Shown here one piece after another: positions 43,311-52,533 of a DNA stretch of 64,000 nt. Source of the DNA: an uncultured bacterium (lineage in GTDB: Bacteria > Planctomycetota > UBA8108 > UBA1146); contig CAJXMG010000001.1 in the NCBI GenBank assembly GCA_913056395.1, positions 1-64,000 on the forward strand, given 5' to 3'. A program made the translations under genes and the position numbers. The stretch's first letter is position 1. Each line of letters starts with the position of its first letter. The notes beneath the pieces are model-generated. The model did no database searches, was not told the DNA's origin, and saw nothing but the letters and a program-made list of their open reading frames with translations.

Positions 43311-45425
43311 ATGAACTCTCACGAGTCCTCCGAAAAGAATGGTTCCTTCATAACCTCTCTCTTATGGGTCCGTTTTGTGTGTGTGTTTCTTCTCGTATTG
43401 ATTTTGATGCCTGCACCGGGTTATTCGGAGTCGGGTTCGACTCCGCTGACGACTCGCCGCATTGCGAGTGGAGTTTCGAGACCGGTTCTGGTGACGGCTC
43501 CCGATGGTGATTTTGAACGTCTCTTTATCGTTCAGCAGGCGGGTATCATTCGTATCTATGACATGACGAGTGGCAACCTGTTGACGACGCCGTTCCTCAA
43601 CGTCAATTCCATCGTCGGTGGAGGTACTTCCGGTGCCGATGAGCGTGGGCTTCTCGGGATGGCATTCCACCCCGACTACCTGAACAACGGCTTCTTCTAC
43701 CTTTACTACACCAACAACAGCTCTGATACGGTGGTTGCACGGTTCTCGGTATCCTCATCAAACCCGGATGTGGCAAACCCGAGTCCGGACCAGATTCTGT
43801 TTACCCAGAACCAGCCCTTCACCAACCACAATGGAGGCATGATCGCATTCGGTCCGAATGACGGTTATCTGTACATTGGTTTGGGAGACGGAGGATCTGC
43901 CAATGATCCTCAGGGCAACAGCCAAAACCAAAACACGAGACTGGGGAAGATGCTGCGCATCGATGTCGATGGTGGCAGTCCCTATGCGATTCCGCCCGAC
44001 AATCCCTTTGCCGGTCCGGGGGCTCCCCTGGACGAGATCTGGGCATCCGGCCTTCGCAACCCATGGAGATTCTCTTTCGACCGACTGACAGGTGACATGT
44101 ACATCGCCGACGTCGGCCAGTTCAACTGGGAAGAGATCAGCATCCAGCCCGCTTCCTCCGCAGGGGGGGAGAACTACGGTTGGCGCTGCATGGAGGGCAA
44201 CAGCTGCACCGGTCTCTCCGGTTGTGCCTGTAATGCCGCTTCACTGACCGATCCTGTGCAGGTTTATTCTCACGGATCCGGTTGCTCGATCACGGGTGGA
44301 AATGTCTACCGTGGCTGTGCCATGCCGGACATGCACGGAATCTACTTCTACTCGGACTGGTGCTCGAGCACGATCTGGTCCTTCGAGTGGAATGGCTCTT
44401 CTGTGCAGAACTTCACCAACAGGACATCCGAACTGGACCCTCCCGGATCCCAGTCGATTGCGGGTGTGACCGGATTTGGTGAAGACGCCTACGGTGAAAT
44501 TTACATCTGTGACTGGAACGGCGGCGAGATCTTCAAGATCGTGCCTGCCAACATCGATGCTTTGGATGCCAATGGCAACTTCATCGTCGATTCCTGCGAG
44601 TGTGCCATCGGCAACACCACAGACTGCAACAACAATGGCGAGCCGGATGCCTGTGATATCGCTTCCGGAATCGAAGTGGACTGCAACGAGGACTCGATCC
44701 CCGATTCCTGTCAGACTCCGGTGAATGATTGCAACAGCAATGGCATCGAGGACAGTTGCGACATCGCCGCCGGAGCATCCGATTGTGACGGCGACGGAAT
44801 CCCCGACACCTGCCAGCTGGACACTCAGGACTGCAATGACAACGGGGTGCACGATGTTTGTGACATCAACAACGGAACCCTGGTGGATTGTGATTTTGAC
44901 AATCTTCCCGATTCCTGCGAAGTCGTGAACGGCACTGGCGAGGATTGCAACAGCAATACCCTCCTCGACAACTGTGAAATCGATCTCGGAATCGCAGACG
45001 ACTGCAACAACAACGGTTCCATCGATTCCTGCGAAGTCGATGCGGGAACGGCCGCTGACTGCAACAACAACGGTAATCCGGACAGTTGCGACATCGCCAG
45101 TGGTGCTGAGCAAGACGACAACACCAACGGGATTCCCGACAGTTGCGAAGCCGCAAACTTCAAGCGTGGTGATCCGAACGAAGATGGTGTCGTCAACATT
45201 GCCGACGCGGTGAGGATTCTTGGCTTCCTCTTCAACAACGAGGCGGAGCCGTCCTGTCTGGATTCCACCGATGTCAATGATGACGGATCTCTGGATATCT
45301 CGGACGGGGTTGCGCTGCTGACCTATCTCTTTGGTTCGGCTTCGTTGCCACTGCCTGGTGAAAACTGTGGTCCGGATCCGACAGCGGATGGACTCGATTG
45401 CGGCAGTTACTCCAACTGCCCCTGA
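43311..45425 (+). CDS. Secreted PQQ-type sugar (glucose/sorbosone) dehydrogenase with Cys repeats and dockerin-like tail
   Basis: From ATG 43311 the product is 704 residues; an in-frame TTG lies at 43296. The signal peptide ends near GYSES. The six-bladed propeller (about residues 45-410) has the catalytic His context TNHNGGMIAFGPNDGYLYIG, LGDGGSANDP and LRNPWRFSFDRLTGDMYIAD-VGQ, as in soluble aldose dehydrogenases. It is followed by about ten Cys/Asp repeats of the form DCNNNGxxDSCDIASG, about 18 residues each. The tail has two EF-hand-like loops (DPNEDGVVNIAD, DVNDDGSLDISD) resembling a dockerin, then a Cys-containing end. It probably oxidises sugars outside the cell or at its surface with PQQ; the tail may anchor it. 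Confidence 0.88.
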   Translation: MNSHESSEKNGSFITSLLWVRFVCVFLLVLILMPAPGYSESGSTPLTTRRIASGVSRPVLVTAPDGDFERLFIVQQAGIIRIYDMTSGNLLTTPFLNVNSIVGGGTSGADERGLLGMAFHPDYLNNGFFYLYYTNNSSDTVVARFSVSSSNPDVANPSPDQILFTQNQPFTNHNGGMIAFGPNDGYLYIGLGDGGSANDPQGNSQNQNTRLGKMLRIDVDGGSPYAIPPDNPFAGPGAPLDEIWASGLRNPWRFSFDRLTGDMYIADVGQFNWEEISIQPASSAGGENYGWRCMEGNSCTGLSGCACNAASLTDPVQVYSHGSGCSITGGNVYRGCAMPDMHGIYFYSDWCSSTIWSFEWNGSSVQNFTNRTSELDPPGSQSIAGVTGFGEDAYGEIYICDWNGGEIFKIVPANIDALDANGNFIVDSCECAIGNTTDCNNNGEPDACDIASGIEVDCNEDSIPDSCQTPVNDCNSNGIEDSCDIAAGASDCDGDGIPDTCQLDTQDCNDNGVHDVCDINNGTLVDCDFDNLPDSCEVVNGTGEDCNSNTLLDNCEIDLGIADDCNNNGSIDSCEVDAGTAADCNNNGNPDSCDIASGAEQDDNTNGIPDSCEAANFKRGDPNEDGVVNIADAVRILGFLFNNEAEPSCLDSTDVNDDGSLDISDGVALLTYLFGSASLPLPGENCGPDPTADGLDCGSYSNCP

Positions 45426-45444
45426 GCCGGATGAGTGGATTTGA

Positions 45445-45478
45445 AAAAGGGCGAGGCCAATGGCCTCGCCCTTTTTTT
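45445..45478 (+). terminator. Rho-independent terminator after the sugar dehydrogenase gene
   Basis: The stem GGGCGAGGCC / GGCCTCGCCC (10 of 10) closes a three-base loop (AAT) and is followed by seven T. An A-run precedes it, so it may also act for the convergent dihydroorotase gene that ends at 45523. Confidence 0.93.
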
Positions 45479-45522
45479 GTTGGCTGGGTCAGGCTCTTGA
45501 AGCGATCTGGGAAGAGCGTTTC

Positions 45523-46794
45523 TCAGAGACGAATCGCTGAGGAGGCTGGATCAAATCTCTGTCCCCGAACGACGGTTTCAAGAATCGTGCCCGGGAAGGG
45601 ATGCCCTTCGAAGGGGGACCAGCCCGCTCGACTGCGGACTGCCGATCTCTCTATCGTCCACGATTGGTTCGGGTCGACGATCGTCAGCGAAGCCACAGCT
45701 CCCGGTGTCAGTTGACCCAAGGTTCCTCTGGTAAAGGGGTCGAACAGTTCTGCCGGGCGGGTGGAGGCGCGATCTACCAGTACTTCCCAGGGGAAACCCT
45801 CGCTGGCCAGTTGGCACACATAGGCACCGAAGGTATCGAGTTGAGGGACCCCTGAGATTCCCTTGCGATTTTCCTCCACGGTGTGGGGAGCATGATCGGT
45901 CGCCAGTACTTCGATGGTTCCATTGAGCAAAGCCGCTTTGAGGACTTCCCGATCGTGGGGAGTCCGCAGGGGGGGATTCATCTGGAGCCACTCACCGCAC
46001 TGCCACTGGTGGCGGTTCTCCATATCAAAGGCGAGGTGATGGGGGGTCACTTCAGTGGTGACCACTTGACCTTCGGAGCGGGCCTTTTCGATTTGGTACA
46101 GACCCTCCGCAGTGGAGAGGTGGGCAATGTGTGCCGTGATATCGAGTTCCCGACAAACCTTGAGAATCGTTTCAATCGCGGCGACTTCCGCCTCGGGGGG
46201 GCGACGTTTCTCGTGGGTGTCCTCATTTTGTGCTGCGATCAGCATCGGCGGATCTTCTGCGTGGAAGGTGACTCGTTGACCACGGTAGTTTTCAAGCACC
46301 GCAGTCACACCCTTGTCTCCCCATGAATCGATTTCACCGACGCTCGGGCCGAAGTAACACTTCCAGGGGATCTCGGAAGAGAAACAGTCTCCTTCGGGGG
46401 TCACCAGGCCATGGATGACCACATCGACGAGTGCGGTTTCATCAGCGAGATCCCGTTTTCGCTGATAGTCCTGCTGATTGCTGGGGGGAATGGGGTTGTT
46501 GGGCATATCGCCCATCAGCACCACACCGCCCTGAATTGCGGCTTGACTCGAGGAGAGGAAATCTTCCTTGTATCGATGTTCTCCACTGGGGTCATCACGA
46601 CAGTGAACATGGATATCGAGAAAGCCGGGGCACACATGGATGCCTTCGGGCCAGACGACGTCCGGCTCTCCGGTGAGGTCACCCCGTTCGATGATCGTTC
46701 CCGACGATCGACAGATCCGGAGACGTTCACGGGTCACGCCCCCGCGTTCCAGCAGGTCTCCTTCCAGAAGCCATTGATCCTGTGAATCCTGCAT
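45523..46794 (-). CDS. Dihydroorotase (class I-like amidohydrolase)
   Basis: The product is 423 residues. Metal site one is HVHCRDD; a conserved Asn-rich stretch GVVLMGDMPNNPIPPSN follows. The carboxylated-Lys region is IPWKCYFGPSVGEI, the second His is in THIAHLSTAEG-like sequence (read here as TAHIAHLSTAEGLYQIEKAR) with TEVTPHHLAFDME, and the catalytic Asp is ATDHAPHTVEE. It should close carbamoyl-aspartate to dihydroorotate in pyrimidine synthesis; hydantoinase/allantoinase activity is a less likely alternative. Its start shares one base with the stop of the upstream FG-GAP gene (TAATG), an odd partner for a pyrimidine enzyme. Confidence 0.88.
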   Translation of the reverse strand: MQDSQDQWLLEGDLLERGGVTRERLRICRSSGTIIERGDLTGEPDVVWPEGIHVCPGFLDIHVHCRDDPSGEHRYKEDFLSSSQAAIQGGVVLMGDMPNNPIPPSNQQDYQRKRDLADETALVDVVIHGLVTPEGDCFSSEIPWKCYFGPSVGEIDSWGDKGVTAVLENYRGQRVTFHAEDPPMLIAAQNEDTHEKRRPPEAEVAAIETILKVCRELDITAHIAHLSTAEGLYQIEKARSEGQVVTTEVTPHHLAFDMENRHQWQCGEWLQMNPPLRTPHDREVLKAALLNGTIEVLATDHAPHTVEENRKGISGVPQLDTFGAYVCQLASEGFPWEVLVDRASTRPAELFDPFTRGTLGQLTPGAVASLTIVDPNQSWTIERSAVRSRAGWSPFEGHPFPGTILETVVRGQRFDPASSAIRL

Positions 46795-49067
46795 TAGCGT
46801 GAATCTCCCGCACCCACAGAGTCCTGTGGGTAAAGGATCCAGCGATCGTGGATCAGCAAGGCCACGTCGTCAAAGCCGTCGCCGTCGAAGTCTTCGACAA
46901 GGATCGCTCTCGGTTCGACACCACGGCCTCCTCCAGAGAAGGTTTTCTTTTCAAAGACCGGGAACCCAAGAGCGGGCTCAAACCCCCGAGGGGTTCCGGC
47001 GAGAATCTCCAACTCACCCCGCGCCCCATCGATGGCTGCCAGATCGATACGGCCGTCGCCATTCAGGTCACCGGTGGCGATGGCAGTGATGCGTGAATTC
47101 TCATGGCGTGCGCGACGGGTGAAGGACTCAAGCATCTCCAGTGATCCTGAAGAGGGTCCGGCGACCATGAGGGCGCGGTCATTGAGGATCAGCAGCTCTT
47201 CGACGCCGTTGCCGAGGTCGAGAGAAAACGCCTGGAGGATTTTCTTGAAGGGACCCTCCTGCGAGGAGATCACGCCGGTTTCGGTGGCCAGATGGATCAT
47301 GCTGTTGCCCTGATCCACCAGAGCAATCTGAGCCTTTTTACCGCTGGCCGCATCGGTCCAGTCGACGGCAGCAGAAGCCGCGATCTCTGCGCCGCTGCCG
47401 GGGATATCCAACTGACGCAAGACCCGGGCTTTATCCGCAGTGATTTCAACGATGCGTGCACGGTCCTTCTGTGAGACCAGGATTTTGCCCGGTGCCAGAC
47501 TGGTGATCTTGCCGCCGGACTCGATGGTGGCGGGGGCGTCGATTTCGGAGATCGTCCAGGAGTCGTCTTCTTCATCGCGACTCATCGAAAGTAATCGAGG
47601 TGCACTGAAGGGGACTTCGACCACGATCAGGACGGTGTCATCCGCGCCGGGGAAAAGACGAACCGAAGAGGGTTCACGACTGATTTTTCCGATGGGAAAA
47701 CTGTTGTCGCCGTAGACCAGTTCATAACTGCCGCGTTCGTACTTGTTCAGTGAAAGCAGGTCACCTGTGGGAGTCATGCCTCCCAGTGCGATCAGGGTTT
47801 CCAGGTCCCGTGAAAGTGACTGGATTTCAGGGAATGAGAATCCGCGTCCTTCGATCTGACTGACACCGAGACCCCCTTCCGATTTACTGAAGACGTAAAC
47901 CTTTCCATCGGCCACAAAGAGGCTTTCCGGCTTTTGAAGGGTGGGGGATGCGATTCCGGGAAAGAGATCGCCTTCCTCATTGAAGATGGGGATCAAACGG
48001 GAATTTTTGACGTCGAGGACGACCACATCCTGATCGCCGTCACCATCGAGATCGCCATGGGCCATGCGACTCTTTCCCAGGCCTGCAGCGGACAAGGGGA
48101 TCGCACGAATGCCAACGGTCTCTTTGGCTGACGATATCGGTTCAACCTGATATCCGGTCAGGACAGGCCGTTCCCTCTCTCCGAAGAAGAAGATCGGTTT
48201 CTGATCCATCATTCCATGACCCAGGAAGCGACCGCTCTCGATTTTGAGAAGTTGCTCCGGAGACCAGTTCCTGTTTTCTTCTGCGATACGTTTGCGAGTA
48301 CGGAATGGGTAGGGCCGATCGGAGGCTGCCGTACTGATCGAAACGAGATCTGGAGATCTGTCCCCATCGATATCCACCGGCAGCAGAAAGCGTGCTCCTC
48401 CCGCAGAGCCGTGAATCAGTTTATTTTCGATCAGGTTGGTGGTCCCTTTTTCCCATTTCAGCAGACGGACCCCATCGCTGGTTAGAACCATCAGCGTGGT
48501 TGCCAGTCCTTGGGAGGTGATGGAGGTTTCGGCGGCCAGAGAGTGGGGGCCCCGTGCCAGGTCTTCCATGCGAATACGATCGAAGCGTTTGAAGCGTGTT
48601 TTCGCTTCGCTGCTTCCCCAGAGAACTTCCAGGCGATCGGCGCCGGGGCAGGAGATGACCAAATCGATGGCACCGTCCTGGTTGAGGTCGACAGAGGTCA
48701 GCGCTTCTACGGCAGCTCCGATGCTGGTCTCCTGACGACGCCAGCCGTCCGGATCGACGAGGGTGTTGCCCGCTTCCATGTGCACGAAGCCTTCTGTCCC
48801 GGGATCCCGGAGGAAGTGGACCAACTCACCGCGATCGTCGATCCAGATCGTCAGGTCAAGATCCCCATCCGCATCCAGATCGGCAGCATGCCAGGGACCT
48901 CCCGCTGCACCGAGGCGAAACACATCCATTCCCGCGAACCCGAAGTCTCCCATCCGGTCCTGCGCAGGGAGGACATCGACGGTCGTGAAGAGGAGGGGGA
49001 GCAAGAGGAGGGGGAGTGTTTTTGGCCTATTGCAGAGATACCGGGAAAGTTGTTGGGCAATGGTCAT
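46794..49067 (-). CDS. Secreted FG-GAP/VCBS repeat protein
   Basis: The product is 757 residues from ATG 49067 with AGGAG upstream. The signal peptide (TLPLLLLPLLFTTVDVLPAQ) is at residues 17-36. Calcium-type D-x-D-x-D loops occur at least six times: DLDADGDLDLTIW, DLNQDGAIDLVI, DIDGDRSPDLV, DLDGDGDQDVVV, DLNGDGRIDLAAI and DFDGDGFDDVAL. The fold is a beta-propeller of integrin-like blades, and large outer-surface proteins of this kind are common in planctomycetes. The function is unknown. It is translationally coupled to the dihydroorotase. Confidence 0.88.
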   Translation of the reverse strand: MTIAQQLSRYLCNRPKTLPLLLLPLLFTTVDVLPAQDRMGDFGFAGMDVFRLGAAGGPWHAADLDADGDLDLTIWIDDRGELVHFLRDPGTEGFVHMEAGNTLVDPDGWRRQETSIGAAVEALTSVDLNQDGAIDLVISCPGADRLEVLWGSSEAKTRFKRFDRIRMEDLARGPHSLAAETSITSQGLATTLMVLTSDGVRLLKWEKGTTNLIENKLIHGSAGGARFLLPVDIDGDRSPDLVSISTAASDRPYPFRTRKRIAEENRNWSPEQLLKIESGRFLGHGMMDQKPIFFFGERERPVLTGYQVEPISSAKETVGIRAIPLSAAGLGKSRMAHGDLDGDGDQDVVVLDVKNSRLIPIFNEEGDLFPGIASPTLQKPESLFVADGKVYVFSKSEGGLGVSQIEGRGFSFPEIQSLSRDLETLIALGGMTPTGDLLSLNKYERGSYELVYGDNSFPIGKISREPSSVRLFPGADDTVLIVVEVPFSAPRLLSMSRDEEDDSWTISEIDAPATIESGGKITSLAPGKILVSQKDRARIVEITADKARVLRQLDIPGSGAEIAASAAVDWTDAASGKKAQIALVDQGNSMIHLATETGVISSQEGPFKKILQAFSLDLGNGVEELLILNDRALMVAGPSSGSLEMLESFTRRARHENSRITAIATGDLNGDGRIDLAAIDGARGELEILAGTPRGFEPALGFPVFEKKTFSGGGRGVEPRAILVEDFDGDGFDDVALLIHDRWILYPQDSVGAGDSR

Positions 49068-49137
49068 GGATTCTCCTGTAAGTCGTCTGGGTGACACAGA
49101 TGTCTGCCACATTCACCTTGCACAGGGGAAAGGCAGC

Positions 49138-49178
49138 ATCCAAGATACAAAACGCATCCGTGTTCCTGAATCTTGGAT
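49138..49178. repeat. Inverted repeat upstream of the FG-GAP gene
   Basis: Arms ATCCAAGAT and ATCTTGGAT (9 of 9) are separated by 23 bases. It lies in the 321-base space (49068-49388) between two divergent genes, about 70 bases upstream of the FG-GAP start. A leader hairpin or operator is possible. I see no gene in this space. Confidence 0.4.
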
Positions 49179-49388
49179 TCTGGGAGTGGAATCAGGGCTC
49201 CGCAAGGCGGGATCCGCAGGTTTCCACAAACGACTGGTCGCGTTGCGACAGCAGCGTTTCAGCCCCCCGATTTCACCTCGGCACGGGTCCATTCGTGGAG
49301 AAGATGAATACTTCCTGCGAGTGACCGTCATGATGGAACATCATCTGAGCTGGAATGCCGGATCATTGGAAAGAAAGTAGAGGTTCCC

Positions 49389-50384
49389 TTGGGTTTTTCC
49401 CCGATTCTATACCGCATTTCACTGGTCCCATCGCTGGTCCTGTCACTCTCATTATTGAGTTCTCCAGATGCATGGGCATGGGAGAATCTTTCCCAGGTGT
49501 CAAAAGACGAATCCCTGATGGAGATTGATCTGATCGGTGGTGCGAGTGTCAAAGGGGTGATCGTCAAGGAAACGGGAACAGAGATCTTTGTCGATATCGG
49601 TCCGACCATCGTGACGTTGCCAAAGAACTCGATCCGTGATCGTCGTCCCGTTGCCTCGAAGGACAATGCCGAAGCGGAAGCCCCTGAAGGACAGGTCTAT
49701 CGACTGGGATCGGGAAAACCGCTGCCCCTTGAGGAAGCGGAGACCCTCGCCCGTGGAAGCGTCGTGCGCGTCCTTGCCGGAGGAGGGCTCGGCAGCGGGT
49801 TCATCATCAATGAGGGCGGCCTGGTGATCACCAATGTCCATGTGGTCGAAGGTCAAAGGGATATCCAGTTGACGGTTTACCTCGACGATGCGGAAGGCGG
49901 ATCTCGCAAGGAACAAATCGAGGACGTCGAAATCGTTGCTCTCAATCCCTTTCTGGATCTGGCACTGTTGCGCATTCCCAATGCGGATCAATACCCCCTG
50001 AGACCGGTCAAAATGGCGTCCTCGGACGCTCTGGAGCGGAGTCAGAAGGTCTTTGCTGTGGGAACTCCCCGCGGTTTTGAGCGTACTGTCAGTGAAGGGA
50101 TCGTTTCTGATCCCTACCGATCCTTTGAGGGGCAGTGCTACATTCAGACCACGACACCCATCAACCCCGGAAACTCCGGAGGAGCCCTCTTCAATGAAGC
50201 GGGGGAAGTGGTGGGAGTCACCAACATGAAGATTCTCCAGTCGGAAGGGCTGAACTTTGCCATTCCCCTGGATCAGGTCAAATTTTTCATCGATCGCAGG
50301 GAATCCTTCCTCTTCGATGAAAGCCAACCCAACACGGGGGTGAGATACCTTACCCCACCCAAAAAGATTCAACCCGGGGAGTGA
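49389..50384 (+). CDS. Trypsin-like serine protease (S1C, HtrA-like without PDZ)
   Basis: The product is 331 residues, start TTG 49389 with AGAGG five bases upstream. The signal peptide ends at DAWA-W (residue 30). Residues 35-90 form a small beta domain (MEIDLIGGASVKGVIVKETG). The protease domain has His151 (VITNVHVVEG), Asp190 (NPFLDLALLR) and Ser263 (TTPINPGNSGGALF). HtrA proteases usually carry one or two PDZ domains; this ends 70 residues after the Ser, so the PDZ is absent. It may be a periplasmic quality-control or regulatory protease. It is followed by the Met-rich exported protein gene and may be co-transcribed with it. Confidence 0.9.
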   Translation: MGFSPILYRISLVPSLVLSLSLLSSPDAWAWENLSQVSKDESLMEIDLIGGASVKGVIVKETGTEIFVDIGPTIVTLPKNSIRDRRPVASKDNAEAEAPEGQVYRLGSGKPLPLEEAETLARGSVVRVLAGGGLGSGFIINEGGLVITNVHVVEGQRDIQLTVYLDDAEGGSRKEQIEDVEIVALNPFLDLALLRIPNADQYPLRPVKMASSDALERSQKVFAVGTPRGFERTVSEGIVSDPYRSFEGQCYIQTTTPINPGNSGGALFNEAGEVVGVTNMKILQSEGLNFAIPLDQVKFFIDRRESFLFDESQPNTGVRYLTPPKKIQPGE

Positions 50385-50440
50385 CCCGTATCCCCAATGC
50401 AAAGACGTTCCCAAAGAGTGGGAACCCGGAAGGAACTTTC

Positions 50441-52339
50441 ATGGCGAACAAGTTGTTCGGCCTGCTGCTCGCAGCCCTTTTGACGTTGACCCCCAGTTTC
50501 GTTGAGGCTGGCGACGTCGGAAAAATGGACCAAAACACCATCGTTGCCGTCTCCATCGATGACTGGCAGGGAATGATCTCTTCAGGGAAGGAGTCTTCTT
50601 TCTCACAGTTCATGGAGGAACCCTCCGTGAAGGAGATCTGGGACCGACTCTTCAACGGATTTTCCAAAATGATGAGTGCCGAGATTTCCCTGGAGGAGTC
50701 GGACAGCGAGGCTGTGGACTTCCTCAAGAATCTTCTCTCCCGCTGGTACGCGGAGAACACCGGTTCATGGGTTCTTGGAATCGGTTACGCCATGGATCCG
50801 AATATGGGATTTCCCATGCCGAACCTGTTGCTCGATTTCAATGGCCCTGAGGATCTGGGAGAGCCGCATCGTGAGCTCTTGACTCTGATTCGCAGTCAGT
50901 TGGAGGGGCAGGAGCCGCCGATGATTCCGACCGCCTTCAGTATCGGCGAGATGGAATTCAATGGCCTCGAGGCGATGCCCGGAGTGGGAATCTTCATCGG
51001 TCAGCAGGAGACACGTCATGTGGTCGGAACCAGCCGTGCCGCTCTCAACAAATACCTGAGCGAGGGGGATACTGCGGTTGGCGGCAACTTCTCGACGACC
51101 AAAGTATACAAGAGCGCACAAAACCAGCTTCGTCGTGGATCTGAGTCCTTCTTCGTCAATCTGGACGCCCTTTGGAACCTGGTTCCCCTGGCCCAGATGA
51201 TGATGGGCGCAGGTGGTGGCGACATGGGAGGCCCCAGCATCTCTGAGGTCCTCGCTGCGACCGGAATCGATTCGGTTTCTGGAATGGCGATCCGTTCCTA
51301 CACCGAAGACGGAGGGTCCGGCTCTGACACCATCGTGGCAATGGAAGGGCGTAAGGGCCTCATGAGCCTGATCCCCACAGAGAATGGAGACATCCGCCTT
51401 CCCGATTTTGTCTCTGACAAGTCGATGAACGTTTCCCTGATTCGCCTCCAATTCGACAACATCGTTGAATCGGTCGTTGAGATGGTGGCGGTTCTGGAAG
51501 GATCTGACCCCGACGAAATGCGTGCCATGCTCGACATTCAAATGGAGATGATGTCCGGTGAACTCGGGTTTGATCCCCGTGAGATGCTCGACGCCATGGA
51601 GGGGTCGATCGTTCTTGCATCCCCAGCAGCGGACGACAACGCCCCGCTGATGCAAAACCCCATGGAGATGATGATGGGGCAGAGCACCTCCGGAAACTTC
51701 ATGATCCGGATGCGTGATCGCAAGGTCTTCGACAAGATTCTCGATGTCATGACCGGCCCCGAAATGATGGGAGCGATGGTCAAGAAGGATACCTTCATGG
51801 ACCTCGATGTCTGGACCTACGATCCGCTGGGTGACATGCCCCCCGAGTTTGCGGGACAGGGACCGGCACTCGCACCTTCGTGGACGATGACGGATGACTG
51901 GCTGGTGATCGCCATGAGCAATGACGATCTCAAGGAGATGATTCGTTCCTCCAAGGGCGAGGGCCGCAAGTTCATGGACAACCCGGAAATCAAGAAGGTA
52001 CTGGCTCAGGTTCAGGCTACTTCCGGCATGAGCATCGGGTTTACGGACGTGGGAGAGAACTTTGCGACTGCTGCCAACGTTCTGCGTCCTCTTCTGGGTT
52101 TCCTGCCACTGATGGCGGGAGAGTTGGCCCAGGATGAAAACCTGCTCTTCCTCTTTGATCCCTCCAACATCCCGGAATCGGATCTGTTCCGTAAATACTT
52201 CGGTTGGGCGGCGTCCCGTGTCTCCATCGTTGAGGACGGCGTGAAGATCTACAGCTTCTCCGAATGGCCGGCGAAGGATGGAGATTCTGGAAGCGATGAA
52301 GAGAAGAAGGAAGCCAAGAAAGAGCCGGTTCGGTTCTAG
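50441..52339 (+). CDS. Exported Met-rich protein of unknown function
   Basis: The product is 632 residues from ATG 50441 (AAGGA upstream); a longer frame begins at 50381 inside the protease gene. The signal peptide MANKLFGLLLAALLTLTPSF ends near VEA-GD. The mature protein is rich in Met, Asp, Gly and Ser (for example MQNPMEMMMGQSTSGNFMIR and MEMMSGELGFDPREMLDAME) and has a repeated layout of alpha/beta segments (WTMTDDWLVIAMSNDDLKEM). The tail is Lys/Glu-rich. I do not recognise a family; it has the general look of a DUF3352-like two-lobe periplasmic domain, which is speculative. A strong terminator follows. Confidence 0.8.
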   Translation: MANKLFGLLLAALLTLTPSFVEAGDVGKMDQNTIVAVSIDDWQGMISSGKESSFSQFMEEPSVKEIWDRLFNGFSKMMSAEISLEESDSEAVDFLKNLLSRWYAENTGSWVLGIGYAMDPNMGFPMPNLLLDFNGPEDLGEPHRELLTLIRSQLEGQEPPMIPTAFSIGEMEFNGLEAMPGVGIFIGQQETRHVVGTSRAALNKYLSEGDTAVGGNFSTTKVYKSAQNQLRRGSESFFVNLDALWNLVPLAQMMMGAGGGDMGGPSISEVLAATGIDSVSGMAIRSYTEDGGSGSDTIVAMEGRKGLMSLIPTENGDIRLPDFVSDKSMNVSLIRLQFDNIVESVVEMVAVLEGSDPDEMRAMLDIQMEMMSGELGFDPREMLDAMEGSIVLASPAADDNAPLMQNPMEMMMGQSTSGNFMIRMRDRKVFDKILDVMTGPEMMGAMVKKDTFMDLDVWTYDPLGDMPPEFAGQGPALAPSWTMTDDWLVIAMSNDDLKEMIRSSKGEGRKFMDNPEIKKVLAQVQATSGMSIGFTDVGENFATAANVLRPLLGFLPLMAGELAQDENLLFLFDPSNIPESDLFRKYFGWAASRVSIVEDGVKIYSFSEWPAKDGDSGSDEEKKEAKKEPVRF

Positions 52340-52372
52340 TCTTCCTTTTCTGAATCGACGTTGACTCTTTCC

Positions 52373-52412
52373 AATAGCCCCCCGGCAGGATCCCTGCCGG
52401 GGGGCTATTGTT
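52373..52412 (+). terminator. Strong 17-base hairpin terminator
   Basis: Arms AATAGCCCCCCGGCAGG and CCTGCCGGGGGGCTATT (17 of 17) close a 3-base loop. Only GTTG follows, not a T-run, but the stem is very stable and lies 33 bases after the exported-protein stop and 125 bases before fabI. It is probably a terminator or processing hairpin. Confidence 0.8.
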
Positions 52413-52533
52413 GCATCTGGCCATTGTTGTCTCTGACCGGGGAGAACCAATGGGGTTCGCTCCCCCTGTGGGAGAGAAGCGGTTACCATGAAATCACCAA
52501 GGCCCCGACAGGGGTGGGAAGGATGTCAGTACC

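Noticed and set aside
49113-49331. 72-codon minus-strand frame in the gap before the S1C protease
   Set aside because: No ribosome site or hydrophobic pattern; Arg/Pro/Cys-rich random-looking composition.
50765-52489. Minus-strand frame of 574 codons opposite the Met-rich protein
   Set aside because: His/Arg-rich shadow; the plus-strand gene has a signal peptide and ribosome site.
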